This document shows, piece after piece, positions 1 to 11,288 of a DNA stretch of 64,000 nucleotides. Made by a program: the position numbers and the translations under genes. This DNA comes from Odobenus rosmarus divergens. Taxonomy: Eukaryota > Chordata > Mammalia > Carnivora > Odobenidae. Under the pieces are notes generated by a model. The model did no database searches, was not told the DNA's origin, and saw only the letters and a list, made by a program, of their open reading frames with translations. Location: assembly GCF_000321225.1 (NCBI RefSeq), contig NW_004450401.1:3441967-3505966 (forward strand), written 5' to 3'. Position 1 is the stretch's first letter, and every line of letters starts with the position of its first letter.

Positions 1-461
1 TAGTGACTAGCACCTGGCCTAGCACATATGAATGCTCAAGAAACCACCACTGATATCAGTTCTTCCCAAGTGTTCATCAGATGCCCTCAGTGGGGCTCTG
101 TAGGGCTAGAGAAATAACTTCGAGAGCCCCTCTACCTTCCAACCTGACCAGTGGAATTGAATCCCATGCTTGACTCCAGAGTGGACTTTTTATTTCAAGT
201 TACCATGTGTAAAGGTTGGAGGAAAAAGACCCAAGTCTGTCTGTCTCCTTGGCTGGGGCCCACTTGGATTTCCATACATGGTTTACACAACCACATGCCC
301 CCACTGGCTAATGTCACAAGAGTTCTGAGTGTTGGGATATAAGGAAAGAGTAACAGTGGAAAAGTGGTGGGGTCTGTTTTTTAAGAGGGGAAAAGAAAGA
401 TGATTTCCCTTCCCCAAGAACCCTGGGGGCAGCTGGTCTGGTCATGTGACATTTACTCATA
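1..461 (-). other. NSD1: NSD1 3' UTR, proximal part
   Basis: This is the sequence directly after the NSD1 stop codon, and the transcript continues past the left edge. The human 3' UTR is several kilobases long, so the main polyadenylation site is probably outside the window. No SINE or LINE is recognisable here. The small plus-strand reading frame at 151-342 has no protein resemblance. Confidence 0.85.
189..194 (-). promoter_or_regulatory. possible proximal poly(A) signal AATAAA
   Basis: The minus strand reads AATAAA here, 268 bases after the NSD1 stop codon. It could end a short-UTR transcript, but a single hexamer is weak evidence and no clear downstream GU-rich element was checked. Confidence 0.25.
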
Positions 462-2092
462 TTACTTCTGTTCTGACTCTGCACACTTGTGACTGGAAGG
501 AGCCTGGTTAAGAGCTGGAAGTGTATTTTGCTCTGGTTTAGGGTCTTGCCCTCTTCCAAGAGACCAGCAAGTCTGTGCCAATGTCTGTGTGCTCCCAGAG
601 GACCAGCAAGATGGTGATATTGTCTGTCCAGCCACCATGGGCCAGAGTCCTGGCCCTGGTGCAGCCTTTCCCAGGGCCCAGGGACTCTGCTCTGCAGTTG
701 CCAACTTCTTCTCTTCAGTACAGAGGGAGGATGGGGCCTTCCCAAGAGGCCTGAAGGACTGCCCACTCTTGGCAGCAAGTCCAGGTAGTTGCTGGCCTCC
801 GGCCATCTGCTTCACCTGCTTCACCAGGCCCGGTGCTTGGCTGGGAAGCCCTGGTGTCTGCTCCAGCCCTGCAGGTGCTCTTCCTGAGGCCTGAGTTGTT
901 GGCTCATATAAAAAAGCCTTGGCAGGGGGCTGAGAGAGAAGTCTGGCCTGGGTGAGTGATTTAACCGCTTGCCAGGAGTGCTCCGAAGGGACTGCTGCTT
1001 TACCCGGTGGCTGAAGGACAGGATCTGACACACTGCCTCTCTCTACGGCTCGCGGCATCTGCCCCAGACCTTTGCTGGCAGTCCACGAGCTTGACTCCAA
1101 CACTGGCATCTTCTCATCAACCTGTGGTGTAACCTCATGAGGTGAAACAGCCCGTTCTTTCTGGTGAGGAGTTAGGTCTATGAGATCCATCACCAAAGCA
1201 GCTCTATTTTTTGATTGAGTATTCTGGTCCACGGGCCTCAGTGCTTTTTCTTTAGCTACCAGGGTCTGGACCACAGCTGATAGTACTTTTTCAGGAGGTG
1301 GGAGTCTCTGGGACAAAGAAGCATGGGATTTGTCTGGGGGCCTGTCTGAAGTCTGGGGTTTGGGACTGCTGGTGACTAGCAGTCTGTCTGGCGGTGGAAG
1401 TCTCAGGCCAGTAGGGACTGGGGTTTTCTCCAGTGACTGGGGCCTTGGGCTGGCAGCACCTATGGATTTATCCAGCCTTGGGTCAGCTGTCCCCAGAGGT
1501 CTTTCCAGTGGTTGGGACCTGACTGAGGGTGAGGAGCTTACGCCAGTCACTGAAGAGGGTTTGTCAGATAGTTGGGGTCTTGGTCCTGCCACTGCAGGTG
1601 GCCTGTCCAATGGCTTCTGGCTGGATACCAAGGATTGGGGTTTGGTCCCCGACCCAGCAAGGTCCCTGACCCTATCTACAGGCTGGGGCCTGGAGTCAGT
1701 TCTGTCAGAAGGTCTTTCAGGAAGCGGTGGCCTCTGACAAGTCCCTGCCAGAGCTTTTTTGGACAGTGACAGTGTCTGGTTGGTGTCAGCAGGCAGCTTA
1801 TCCAACATTTTGGGCCCCTGAGCAGCCACTCCTGATGAATGCTCTGCCAGGTGAGTGCCTGGGCCTGGAGGCAGCGGTACTGGCGGAGGCACATACTCAC
1901 GGATCTCCCCAGGTTCCAGAGGGTTGGGCCCACAGGGGTCATGCTCAGTACAAGACAAACGCCCATCCAATTTGGAGATGAAGAGCATCCCTTCCCGATG
2001 CTGCTTACAAAAGGAGCTGGGACACATCTCACAGAAGGAGGCTGCTTCCTTCCCACAGATGTCACATTGATGCCAAGGACACTCCCATTTCC
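462..2092 (-). CDS. NSD1: NSD1 exon 23: C5HCH domain and C-terminal tail, with stop
   Basis: Terminal coding exon, 1,631 bp and 542 complete residues. Its first two bases (GG) finish a Gly codon begun in exon 22. Residues 1-53 (about 2090-1932) complete the last PHD finger and form the Cys/His-rich C5HCH module ([20 protein letters not shown], then CEMC, FCKQH and CTEH); in the family the PHD-C5HCH pair binds protein partners such as the repressor Nizp1. The rest has no fold I recognise. It is Pro/Ser-rich with about eleven degenerate short repeats (about 1281-1733), followed by a Gln/Ala/Gly-rich end with two CWS motifs. The acceptor is ttttag at 2093-2098. The frame stays open for 14 residues into intron 22, including an upstream Met, but that part is intronic. 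Confidence 0.98.
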
Positions 2093-3120
2093 CTAAAAAC
2101 ACAGATATGAAACACACGCTTAGGAAAACAAGCAAGGTGCATGAAATGAGTCATGGCCCTGAGCCTGGGTCAAAGGAGTGATTTCAAACTGCCACCTTCT
2201 GCAGAGAGCTCATGCCACTCACCTGACACCTCCCCTGCCCCAGAATCTGAGTCTCCTCTACAACACATAAAAATAAAAGCCAAGTACAAGTAGCAACTGA
2301 GTATCAACTAAATATACAGGCAGGAGTAATTTCTTATTTCTAGGACTATTTCTAGCAAGGGGGAAAAAACCCAAAGCTCCCCTTAGATAGAATGTGAAGA
2401 TACTACTTCCACAGTTTTGCAAACTCCATTTGTCTAATATAGCCTTTCAATATTCAACTCTAAAGGGATAATCTCGGCTATTTAAACTTCTGCTTATTTG
2501 GTTATATTTAGGAACAGGGAGCAGATATACAAATGTGAAAAATTGAGATTTTCCTTTGCTCAGTTTCAAATCTTGCAACTAGCACAAATTTTACCTGTAC
2601 AGTCCACACAGAACCAGTGGAAAAGACCCTGACCTACCGTCTATTTGCTCCCATTTCATGACACCTGAGAGTCTCTGCCATGGATGGTGTTTTCGCCCTG
2701 GCTCATAGTTTCCAAATAAACTATGCTAGTCCTGACTCCTGGCTTCTAGTCAAGATGAGTTCCATTGCAGCCTGTGCCAGCTACAATCCTGAGCTATTGA
2801 TTCTGAAACAATTCTCCTTCTCCACTTCCTGGCACTGACAAGTCATGCTGTGGCCTTGCCCTCACACTACCTCCGTTTCTATTATTTTATTTCTCTGGCA
2901 ACCATACATTGAAGGAAAGCTAGTTCAGGGACAAACTCCTCTCATTCCCACCCCAAAGTTTTCTCTCTGCAATTCCTGAGAGCAGGCCACTGGTGATGTT
3001 TAATTTCCTCAGCTGAAGTGGCTCCCTACTGCTCTCTTGCCTCCGTCAACAAAACAGACCACATATCCAAGTCCCCCCAAACTCTTCTAACTGCAAATCC
3101 CTCTCAAAAGTTAGCAGCTT

Positions 3121-3317
3121 GGGCGCCTAGGTGGCTCAGTTGGTTAAACAACTGCCTCGGCTCAGGTCATGATCCTGGACTCCCAGGATCAAGTCCCGCA
3201 TCAGGCTCCCTGCTCAGCAGGGAGTCTGCTTCTCCTTTTGACCCTCCCCCTCTCATGCTCTCTCACTCTCTCATTCTCTCTTGAATAAATAAAATCTTAA
3301 AAAAAAAAAAAAAAAGT
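3121..3317 (+). mobile_element. SINEC (tRNA-Lys SINE)
   Basis: Full-length copy with head, CT-rich body and poly(A) tail. It is flanked by a 12-bp target duplication, agttagcagctt at 3109-3120 and agttagcacctt at 3318-3329, with one mismatch. Confidence 0.93.
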
Positions 3318-3519
3318 AGTTAGCACCTTCTCCAGCCACAAATTCCTGACACTCTATCTGCCCAAGCAGCTCTCTCATGTGTCAGCAGATGGAGCTAAAT
3401 CTCCTTCATAAGGGAGTGGGTGAAGAGAGCTCAAGGGTGTCTACTCCAGGGTATCTAGTCCACACCTCACTGACCAGAATAACCCCAAACTCCATGCTGT
3501 CTCAACCTCTCTTTCTTTA

Positions 3520-3745
3520 GAAAGGAAACATGATTTAGTGGCCTTGAAGTCAGAAAACCTGGCTTTCAATCCAACTTCTCCATCTACATGCTCTATTGTG
3601 ACAAGTCATCTCACCAAACTGGACTCTCAGTTTCCTCATCTGCATCATGGGAAGGTGAAAAGGTCTCATCTTTATGGGTTGCTGGGAGGATAAAATAACA
3701 TAACATAAATGTAAATAAAGTGCTTGACATATAATGAGTAAGTTT
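3520..3745 (+). mobile_element. MIR SINE
   Basis: Diverged MIR in plus orientation. The core 'tcagtttcctcatctgcatc' region and the 'gaggataaaa...aagtgcttgacatataatgagta' tail are readable. Confidence 0.8.
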
Positions 3746-3899
3746 CTGTTCCCTTCTCTATAACCTAGGATTCCAAAGCCTTTATTTCCAGAATGAGAAC
3801 ATGAACCATACCCCCTTCAACATTATGCATGGGAAGACCAAGGGCTCTGACAATTCTGGCAGAGAGCAAAGAGCACTCTACATGGATTTTGACACCAAC

Positions 3900-4104
3900 C
3901 TGCTGGTCGCTTGGTTAGATTTAGACAGTCAGCGTGGTAAACTTTTGGGCAGCCTGGCTTCTTACAGGAGACGAGCTGGCCAGCATCCCCACAGCTGAAA
4001 CATTCATCCTCTCTCTCCTTTGTGATTTCACCCTGGGTCCTGCGCTTCCCCTGTTGCTTCTTCTTGAATTTCTTTGACTTTTCTTCTGTGGCAATGGGTT
4101 GATT
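3900..4104 (-). CDS. NSD1: NSD1 exon 22: basic linker and first half of last PHD finger
   Basis: 205 bp, entering in phase 0 and leaving one base of a Gly codon. It begins NQPIATEEKS, passes through a Lys/Arg-rich stretch (KKFKKKQQGKRR) that is a likely nuclear-localisation segment, and enters the fifth PHD finger with DECFSCGDAGQLVSC, GCPKVYHADC and RPAG. The remaining Cys ligands come from exon 23. The ATG-initiated frame here is a shadow in another phase. Confidence 0.97.
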
Positions 4105-4144
4105 CTAGAGGTCAGATATTGAGCAGTAAGCATTCTGTTGATAT

Positions 4145-4305
4145 ATTAGTTGTGTGATCTTGACCAGATTAACTATCCTCTCTGAGCCTCAGTCTCTCCT
4201 CTGGGAAGAGACAGTCCTCATAGACTATTGTAAAGATAAGAGAAAATGCAGGAAAGGCACCTCGCACATCATAGGTACCCAATAAATGGCTGCATTAATT
4301 CTAAC
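4145..4305 (+). mobile_element. MIR SINE fragment
   Basis: Diverged copy showing the tgtgatcttgaccag and ctctgagcctcagtct core and a 'cataggtacccaataaatgg' tail. Confidence 0.7.
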
Positions 4306-4360
4306 TTTTCTATCAACTACTCCTGCCACCTGAATGAAATAAAAGAAAAATAAACTTATT

Positions 4361-4557
4361 TTTTTTTTAAAGATTTTTTATTTATTTATTTGAGAGAGAG
4401 AGAATGAGAGATAGAGAGCACAAGAGGGAAGAGGGTCAGAGGGAGAAGCAGACTCCCTGCTGAGCAGGGAGCCCGATGTGGGACTCGATCCCGGGACTCC
4501 AGGATCATGACCTGAGCTGAAGGCAGTCGCTTAACCAACTGAGCCACCCAGGCACCC
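4361..4557 (-). mobile_element. SINEC, minus orientation
   Basis: Reads poly(T), agattttttatttatttatt, a GA-rich body, then gagccacccaggcaccc. The flanking target duplication aataaacttatt occurs on both sides (about 4349-4360 and 4558-4570). Confidence 0.92.
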
Positions 4558-5263
4558 AATAAACTTATTTTTGTTAACACACAAGGCTAGAGTTAAAGGT
4601 AACATTACCCTTTCATTACGTTTTATTTTTGTGTTTGTCTAGGTGTGTATGTTTGTGTGTGCACACACATTTCTTTATTCAATAAACCTTCACTGGACAC
4701 TTAAGAGTCACCTGCTAGGAAGGCACAGAAAACTAATTCATGGTCCTTGCCCTCAATAAGCTATGTGCCCTTCATCTGTATCAAATTAGGTTCATATCCA
4801 CTATTCCCCAAGACAGATCCTGGTGCAGCCAGCAGGTCTCCTCCATGATCCCTGCAGCCCACACTTGGTTACCAAACCCCATGCGTTTCATCACATCATT
4901 TATCTTGGACTAGAAACATCCAGGACCAATCTGATTATTACTATCCCTCAGTGATCTCCCATTTCTAAACTTCTGCCCTCAAATTTCTCTTTCACTCATC
5001 CATGTGTGAAATACTACACAGATGTTAAGGATGCAAAAACTGACATCCCTAGTGAATGTAACACCATTAAACTTAGGTTAAACTCAGTTACTATTTTGAT
5101 TTATAGGTAATAAACTGGACACCTTAAGGAACAAGACCATTTAACCAACTGACTAAAGAAAAAAAAACTCAATAAAATATAAACATAATTTTCCTCATTT
5201 AATAAAAGAATAATTGGGGGTGTTCACCATCTCCGTGTGTTTTTGCTCAAAATGATTACTCCT

Positions 5264-5460
5264 GGGGTGCTTGAGTGGCTCAGTCAGTTAAGCAACTGCC
5301 TTTGGCTCAGGTCACGACCCGGGGTCCTGGGATCGAGCCCCACATCGGGCTCCCGGCTCCGTGGGGAGCCTGCTTCTCCCCTCTCCCCATGCCTGCCACT
5401 CTCCCTGCTTATGCCCTCTCCCTCTCTGTCAAATAAATAAATAAAATCTTTAAGAAAAAA
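5264..5460 (+). mobile_element. SINEC
   Basis: Head ggggtgcttgagtggctcag, body with a CT-rich segment, and a caaataaataaataaaatct tail. No convincing target duplication was found. Confidence 0.9.
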
Positions 5461-6326
5461 ATAAAAAAGATCACGCCCCCTTTAGTTATTGGTTTCTGTG
5501 CTAATTTGCATTTTTCAGTTCTTAACACTGACTTCCAAATCAAAAAAGCATAATAGGAAATACCCAAATGGAGTCACTGTGTATTTTTCATCAAAATTAA
5601 ACTTCAATTTTTATTGTGCTGTAACTTAGGATAGAAAAATCTGGATGCATGTTCATCTATTATGGTCCATCCATTATATTAGAAAATTAAGTCACTAGAG
5701 AGACGATGGTTAAAAAGACTATGTGACAGCAAGGAAAAAGATTTTATAATATTTAAGAAATGCAGGATACAGACTTGTAAGTAATTCTTTACAGAATTAT
5801 AAGCTAGTTAAAATGCACATAAAACCCCAGAGAGTAAGACACAACAATGCTTATACTTTAAGATAATATTAAGGGTCCTATGTTTATCTACAAGTGTTAT
5901 ACTACATTTAGAATCTTAAATTCAATATTGGATTCTTTGAGATCTTTAAAAAGACAAAGAGAGGAAGAGAGGGAGACACAGATACCAAGAATCTAAGAAG
6001 CTTATTAGGAAATGTGAGTGAGATGAGCTGAGACCAATAAAGACATGGGAAGTAACCTACTTTATGGATTCCTATCTTACAGCTTTTTTAGCTAGAAAGG
6101 TATCACCAATTAGAAATCAGACTGCTCAAAAGAAATTCAACAACACCCACAGATCTGCTCTTGAATAACCAAACTGACCATCAGAATGCTTAGTTAAGTG
6201 CCAGTAGCCCTACCGACAACTATCCAATGTCATTATTCCAAAGAGACATCTTAAAAAGTCAGCTATGCCACTGGTTAGGGAGGGAGGACCACACCATTAT
6301 TCCCGATGGAAACATTTGGAAAGTAC

Positions 6327-6433
6327 CTTTGGCCTTACACCCAAAAAGCCACTGCAGTTTGGGGCTCCACATTTGCAAACAGTCTTTCCATTCCCAAGAC
6401 ATTCCAGGTTGTAGTTGAAGGTAAGTTCAGTGC
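6327..6433 (-). CDS. NSD1: NSD1 exon 21: end of SET and post-SET
   Basis: 107 bp. Its first two bases complete the Gly of KAG, followed by [15 protein letters not shown], which is the final SET strand holding the conserved ELTFNY with the structural or catalytic Tyr. The post-SET Cys cluster [11 protein letters not shown], which binds zinc and closes the cofactor pocket, comes next. It ends in phase 0 at RPK with donor AAG|GTACTT. There is no Met-initiated reading frame, so ORF-only annotation would miss it. Confidence 0.98.
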
Positions 6434-8788
6434 CTGCATAAAAGACCATGAAAATATTAATATCTATGGTTTTAATTATATTACTTCTGTATTAATCACA
6501 AAGGATATGGACTTGCAAGAGAACAGATTTTTCAGAGGATAGAAGGGATTTATTAACTCTAATCCCACTATATTAATGAAATACTAATACGTTCAAATCC
6601 TATAATATTATTAATCAGCAAATACAACTTAGTAACAGAAAAACTTATACAGGTTAACAAGTAATATTTAAAATAACCTTTACTGTAGAGATGTTAATTA
6701 TCCCAAGTTGTTTTGTGTTTCCTAATCAGATTCAAAATATATTAATTCATTACCAAAAACAAACAACAACTCACCTGTACACACTGATGTGCTAGGCACT
6801 GGGAATGCAAGTATGAAGAAAACCTGTTGATCTGTGCCAAATCTAGCAGAACTTAAGGGAGAGACATCTCAATACAGAGTAATACTAGAGAACTCTATAC
6901 CACAAACTTGGGCCCTGGCTTTATATCCCTGTTACCACAGTCTAGCTGGGTGATTTGAGCCCTGAGTACATTTATTAAATGCAGAAACAACAACCGCACA
7001 AGCTAATTTAGAGAATAGGACATAATGCACACAGCAGTAATTTGTAAACTTTAAAAAGAGATGTACAGATTTAAAGTACAAATTGTCCCCTTTCTGTCAA
7101 AAGTGCATCTTATCAAAACTAAGAGAGGAAATAAAACCCACAACCATTCAAATTCAAAGCACATTAGGGAAGGCCTAACAAATACAAGAATTTTATATAT
7201 GTATAAAAAGAGATTATTAACTCTGGGTTGGGGTAATGGTTCACCATTAACGTGTAAAGTGATAATCATTTGGTCAAAATGACCAAATCTTAGATTTCCC
7301 ACTGCAGACTGACCTATCTTCCATCAATGAGATTAACTGATATATATAGTTTTTCATCTAATATTGGATTAATATAGATCATTATTTGTTTATTCAGCTA
7401 AGCAAATTATAAATCAGCTACCTTACATTTAGGGGTCCAAATGGTACAAAAACTAGAATCACTCATGGCCTGGTGAGAAGTTCACACTGCAAGGAACTTG
7501 CAGGAACCAAGACTGACCAAGATAAGAGCAGGGCTCTGTCTCCCCTCTCACATTTATGGCGAAATACTGCACTGAATGATAGATAATTCTATTCACTTTA
7601 TTCCTTTCTTATCAAACAATTTATGAGTATATAACTGAATTTTCATTAATTTAATGTGCGAATAATACAACTCAACCATATACACAAATATAAGATAGCA
7701 GGATACTTGACATAACCTACTGCTTACTCACCATCCACTATGTAAACATAACCGCACAAGGGATAAATCAGAAGGCAGTGGTGTGCATAAAGGAAAGATT
7801 CATACCATTCTAAAAAAGAGCCCAATATACAACAATCCTTGAGGTCTGCACTTATGGGGATGAAAGGCATTGGAGAAAAGAAAAACAAGGAGTATGACAC
7901 ATGTGGTAGAAAGTATAACAGGTATTGAAGACTACATGAAGCTGAATGAGTAAAGAGAGCAAGCTGAAAAGTTCTGATTCCATCTGTCAAGGCTGCAGCT
8001 CCATAGGAACTCTGCATAGCACTGAGCTTTCTGTCTCGTTCCTCTCACTCCACCCATGCAGACTGGAAGTCAAGTGAGAACAAGAACAAGGTCTGTGAAT
8101 TCCCATACCATGCTACTTGAGCTAAGTGAATATGGGAAAAGAGAGAAGAAAAATTTGTGGCTAGAAATGGTAGAGGAATCTATCACCATGGACAAAGACT
8201 TAAGTTACAAATACAGATGTACTGAAAGCAGCCAGGAGAGATAGAAGGACTGAAGTTATGGGCCTGGATAATACCTGAGTAATTAATACACAGGACACGA
8301 CCCCAGGGCGGTTAGAGGTGCCAGACCCAAGAATCCAAGTAACACAGGTATATAATACCATATACTTCACAACATTTTTACAAGGATTAAATATGGTAAT
8401 ATGCTTGGAGTAGTGTCTGGCAGTGGTGCCAGGGGCTGAGGGGAGAGAAAATGGGGAATTAGCATTTAATGGATACAGAGCTTCACTTGGGGAAGATGAA
8501 AGGGTTAAAGAGATGGATGGAGGTGACAGCTGAACAACAAGGTGAATGGACCTACTGCCACAAAACTGTACAATTAAAAAATGGTTAAATGATAAACTTT
8601 ATGTTATGTATATTTTGCCATACCACCATCACCACCAAAAATATTCGATGCCAAGTACCACCTGGAAAGTCTTTTCTGTATTCCCAAGAGTTTGCAGACC
8701 TCATTTTGGATTACAGGACATATGGGATGTTTAGATGATAAAACCTGAAATTCCTTTCTTAGCTCCAGAATCCTTAACTGATTCTTAC
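6434..8788 (-). other. NSD1: intron 20
   Basis: Mostly AT-rich unique sequence from 6434 to about 8440. The only element I can place is an old L1 3' end at 8445-8640. The open frames near 7051-7302 and 7724-8017 have no recognisable protein content. Confidence 0.9.
8445..8640 (+). mobile_element. old L1 3'-end fragment
   Basis: Shares the diagnostic order seen in old mammalian L1 3' ends and elsewhere in this window (12420-12600, 47700-47900): gggaattagcatttaatggatacagag, gatgaaagg...agatggatgg, ctgtacaattaaaaaatgg. Confidence 0.7.
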
Positions 8789-8930
8789 CTGCTTTAATGT
8801 CACTCAGGGCAAAAAGGCCAACACGGGTATCTCCATTCACAGACCATTTCTGTGTTTCACAGTTGGGCTGGCAGCAATGATTCATGAACCGAGCGTAGTT
8901 TCCTTTGGGACCAGCGTCAATGATCCGGTC
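8789..8930 (-). CDS. NSD1: NSD1 exon 20: SET domain cofactor core
   Basis: 142 bp, phase 0 in and one base out. It starts [20 protein letters not shown] and includes QPNCETQKW, the NHxCxPN signature of SET enzymes that lines the S-adenosylmethionine pocket and forms the pseudoknot with exon 21. It ends LFALSDIKA and then G|. The acceptor is ctag at 8931-8934 and the donor CAG|GTAAGA. The residues of this signature appear intact, so catalytic activity is expected. Confidence 0.98.
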
Positions 8931-9015
8931 CTAGAATTCCAAGAGATGATGCTCATTAGATACTTCCTATATATTCTAACAAGCTAGAGTTCCTATTTGT
9001 ATAATTTGATTCTCC

Positions 9016-9208
9016 CAGGAGTGGTTCTCAAAGTGTAGTCACTAATCTATCACTAGCAGCACCATATCAATTATTTGCTGGAAATACAAATCCTTGGGCT
9101 GCACTTCAGATATACTAAAAGCAGAAACTCTGAGGGAGGGCCCAGCAATCTGTGTTATAACAAGCCCAGTAGGTAATTTTGATTTATGCTGAAGTTTGAG
9201 GACCACTG
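9016..9208 (+). mobile_element. MER5A-type hAT MITE
   Basis: Begins cagGAgtggttctcaaag and ends gtttgaggaccactg, which are the inverted ends of the MER5A family. The internal 'gggcccagcaatctgtgtt' is also typical. About 193 bp, close to full length. Confidence 0.85.
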
Positions 9209-9239
9209 CCCTAGAAGCGGCAGCTTGCCCCATCCTCTC

Positions 9240-9365
9240 AATTTGATGGTCCTGAACCCTGGGGCTACACATTAGAAATCAGCTAAGGAGTTTTTAATAC
9301 TGATGTTGAGACCCCATCCCAAATGAAGATCTGAATATCTGGAGGTGATGATCTCACAAACCAAA
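9240..9365 (+). mobile_element. second hAT-MITE-like fragment
   Basis: Carries ctacacattagaaatcagct, gagtttttaatactgatg and gaccccatccc, resembling a related non-autonomous hAT element. It lies directly after the MER5A copy. The subfamily is not certain. Confidence 0.5.
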
Positions 9366-9993
9366 GGGTTCAACTTAATAAATGTTCATGAAGTTTCACA
9401 CCAGGAAAGAATTGTTATAATAGCCAATGGAAGGGGTCGGGGATTGCTAGCAGACCTTAGTATTCAGGTACAAGGAAGAATGTCAAATACACAGAAAATA
9501 AACACATTAGGATGCTGGAATTAGGAATGAGTCCCAAATATAATTCTAGGCACCAATGAAATTAAACTCATCAGCAAATTCCTATGATTGGAAAGATGAC
9601 TTGGGTTCAGAAGCTGAGTTCTACAATTTATATGAACTTGTCAATGAACTAAGTATTAACAAATCAGTTTCTGAATCTGTAAAAAAAAGGATGAAAGAAT
9701 GATTATTTACTTGGCTGGCTTCAGGTTTTAATCTAATAGGAAAAATACTAAAAGACATAATACCCAACTTGTATAGGACAGTTCAAAAAGAATGCAAACA
9801 GTAGCTCTGCTGACTCTGGCAAGGGATGTGTAGCCAGAAATGAGCAAATTTAGCTACTCCAGAACCTCGACAAAGCAAACCCTACAAATATAAGGGAAAG
9901 ACGCTGTTTTGGGCAGTGAATTACATGCCTACAAACACTATGGCTGGGACAATATCAATTTCACAATCTTATAACAATGGAAATAACACTTAC

Positions 9994-10110
9994 TTTGTCT
10001 AGAGTAAGCATATAGAAATTAGTGATATCATGTTCTTGGGCATAACGGATTCGAGCTCTGCACTCTTCTTCATCTATTAGCTCACCCACATACTCATTCA
10101 CAAATTCACC
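9994..10110 (-). CDS. NSD1: NSD1 exon 19: SET domain, middle
   Basis: 117 bp encoding exactly 39 residues, phase 0 at both ends. It starts [20 protein letters not shown] and ends [16 protein letters not shown] is the conserved SET strand after the GWGLR motif of exon 18. The donor is AAA|GTAAGT and the acceptor ctag at 10111-10114. It has no Met-initiated frame long enough to show as an ORF. Confidence 0.98.
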
Positions 10111-10554
10111 CTAGAACAAGAAATAGTTCTTAATGGCAAAAAGCACAACTGTATTCCCAGGTACACCTTATTTTTAAAAAAATTTAATGAAAATAACAAT
10201 CTCCAAAGCAGTTCATGTACATGTACCTAATCAATTTAACAAAGGTTTATTCAAGAAACATAAATATGATGCTTCAACTATCTGACAATGAAAAACACCT
10301 CCTCACTCCTATCACTGTCACCAGGAGAAAGACTGGGATACAATGGACATTAAAGATCAACCAACATGGAAGTAGGTAAACTAGGGCTCCATAAAATAGT
10401 CAAGGGGTTGAAAAAATAATTTTTCATGTATATAATTTATTAATATTATAGTCTTATATGATACAAACACTCTCTCATCTCAAATGATATAAATATAAAT
10501 CCCTTGAACTGCCCCAAAACCTGAAAGTCAATTTCCATAAACTATGTTCCTTTT

Positions 10555-10945
10555 CCTTGGAATATACCCTGCCTGCTGCCCTTCCATATTTATAATACTG
10601 TCCTCCTGACTCACTCTGCTACAGTCATACTGGCTTTCCCTCATGCTGTCCAATTTGACAGCAATGCTTTAACTCACCTAGCCTAAGCCAACAATTACTT
10701 GTATTTCAATTCTCAACTTAAAATATTCTGAGTCAAAGCTAGTTTCAGGCCCTTTACCATTTACCATATGCCTGTAGAACCCATTGTGCTTCCACACTGG
10801 GGGACTAGTTGATCAATGTCTCGCCCCCTTAGAATGTAAACTTTATGAAAGCACGGCCTATGCCTCTCTTACTTAACACTGCATTTATAGCACAATGCCT
10901 GGCACACAGTAGACACATAATAGCTACTTAGCAAATAATGAAACA
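10555..10945 (+). mobile_element. L2 LINE, 3' part, diverged
   Basis: Ends in the familiar L2-like 3' wording 'atagcacaatgcctggcacacagtagacacataatag', preceded by a diverged CT-rich part. Assigned from memory of the family. Confidence 0.55.
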
Positions 10946-11099
10946 GACCAGCCAATATTCATTTCCTTTTCTAGAAACAAACTTCAATAAAATTCTTTAG
11001 AAAGCATAACTAGAGTAAGTTTTATTTTATTAAAATGTCAAATAAGATTTATTCTACACAAAGACTATATAATATTCTCTATTAGAAACTTGCAGGTCC

Positions 11100-11288
11100 A
11101 TGAGAGACTATGGACTCTCAGAAACAAACTGAGGGTTTTAGAGGGGAGGGGGGTGGGGGATGGGTTAGCCCGGTGATGGGTATTAAGGAGGGCACGTATA
11201 CGCAAACAATGCATCATGGAACACTAAATCAAAAACTAATGATGTAATGTATGGTGACTAACATAACACAATAAAATAAAATTAAAAA
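11100..11288 (+). mobile_element. 5'-truncated carnivore L1, 3' UTR only
   Basis: Reads ...gagactatggactctcag, gaaacaaactgagggtttta, gatgggttagcccggtgatg, aaaaactaatgatgtaatgt, ending in an A-rich tail. Flanked by a perfect 16-bp target duplication agaaacttgcaggtcc at 11084-11099 and 11289-11304, so the insertion is relatively recent. Confidence 0.92.

Larger units (their letters stand above)
2093..3899 (-). other. NSD1: intron 22
   Basis: Holds one SINEC (3121-3317) and one MIR (3520-3745). The stretch 2093-3108 shows no repeat, ORF or RNA that I recognise. The donor at its 5' end is the weak CAG|GTTGGT. Confidence 0.9.
4105..6326 (-). other. NSD1: intron 21
   Basis: Contains a MIR (4145-4305), a minus SINEC (4361-4557) and a plus SINEC (5264-5460). 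Stretches 4565-5260 and 5470-6326 are AT-rich unique sequence in which I see nothing else. Confidence 0.9.
8931..9993 (-). other. NSD1: intron 19
   Basis: Short intron with two hAT-type elements (9016-9208 and about 9240-9365). Bases 9370-9993 show nothing recognisable. Confidence 0.9.

Noticed and set aside
1330..1737. 135-residue open frame on the plus strand
   Set aside because: It lies opposite NSD1 exon 23, and its Gly/Leu/Trp-rich repeats mirror the Pro-rich repeats of the real frame.
2093..2135. An upstream Met for the 557-residue minus frame ending at 462
   Set aside because: The 14 leading residues are intronic; ttttag at 2098-2093 is the acceptor and the phase joins exon 22 exactly.
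7724..8017. 97-residue minus frame in intron 20
   Set aside because: No family resemblance, no splice context and ordinary intronic base use.
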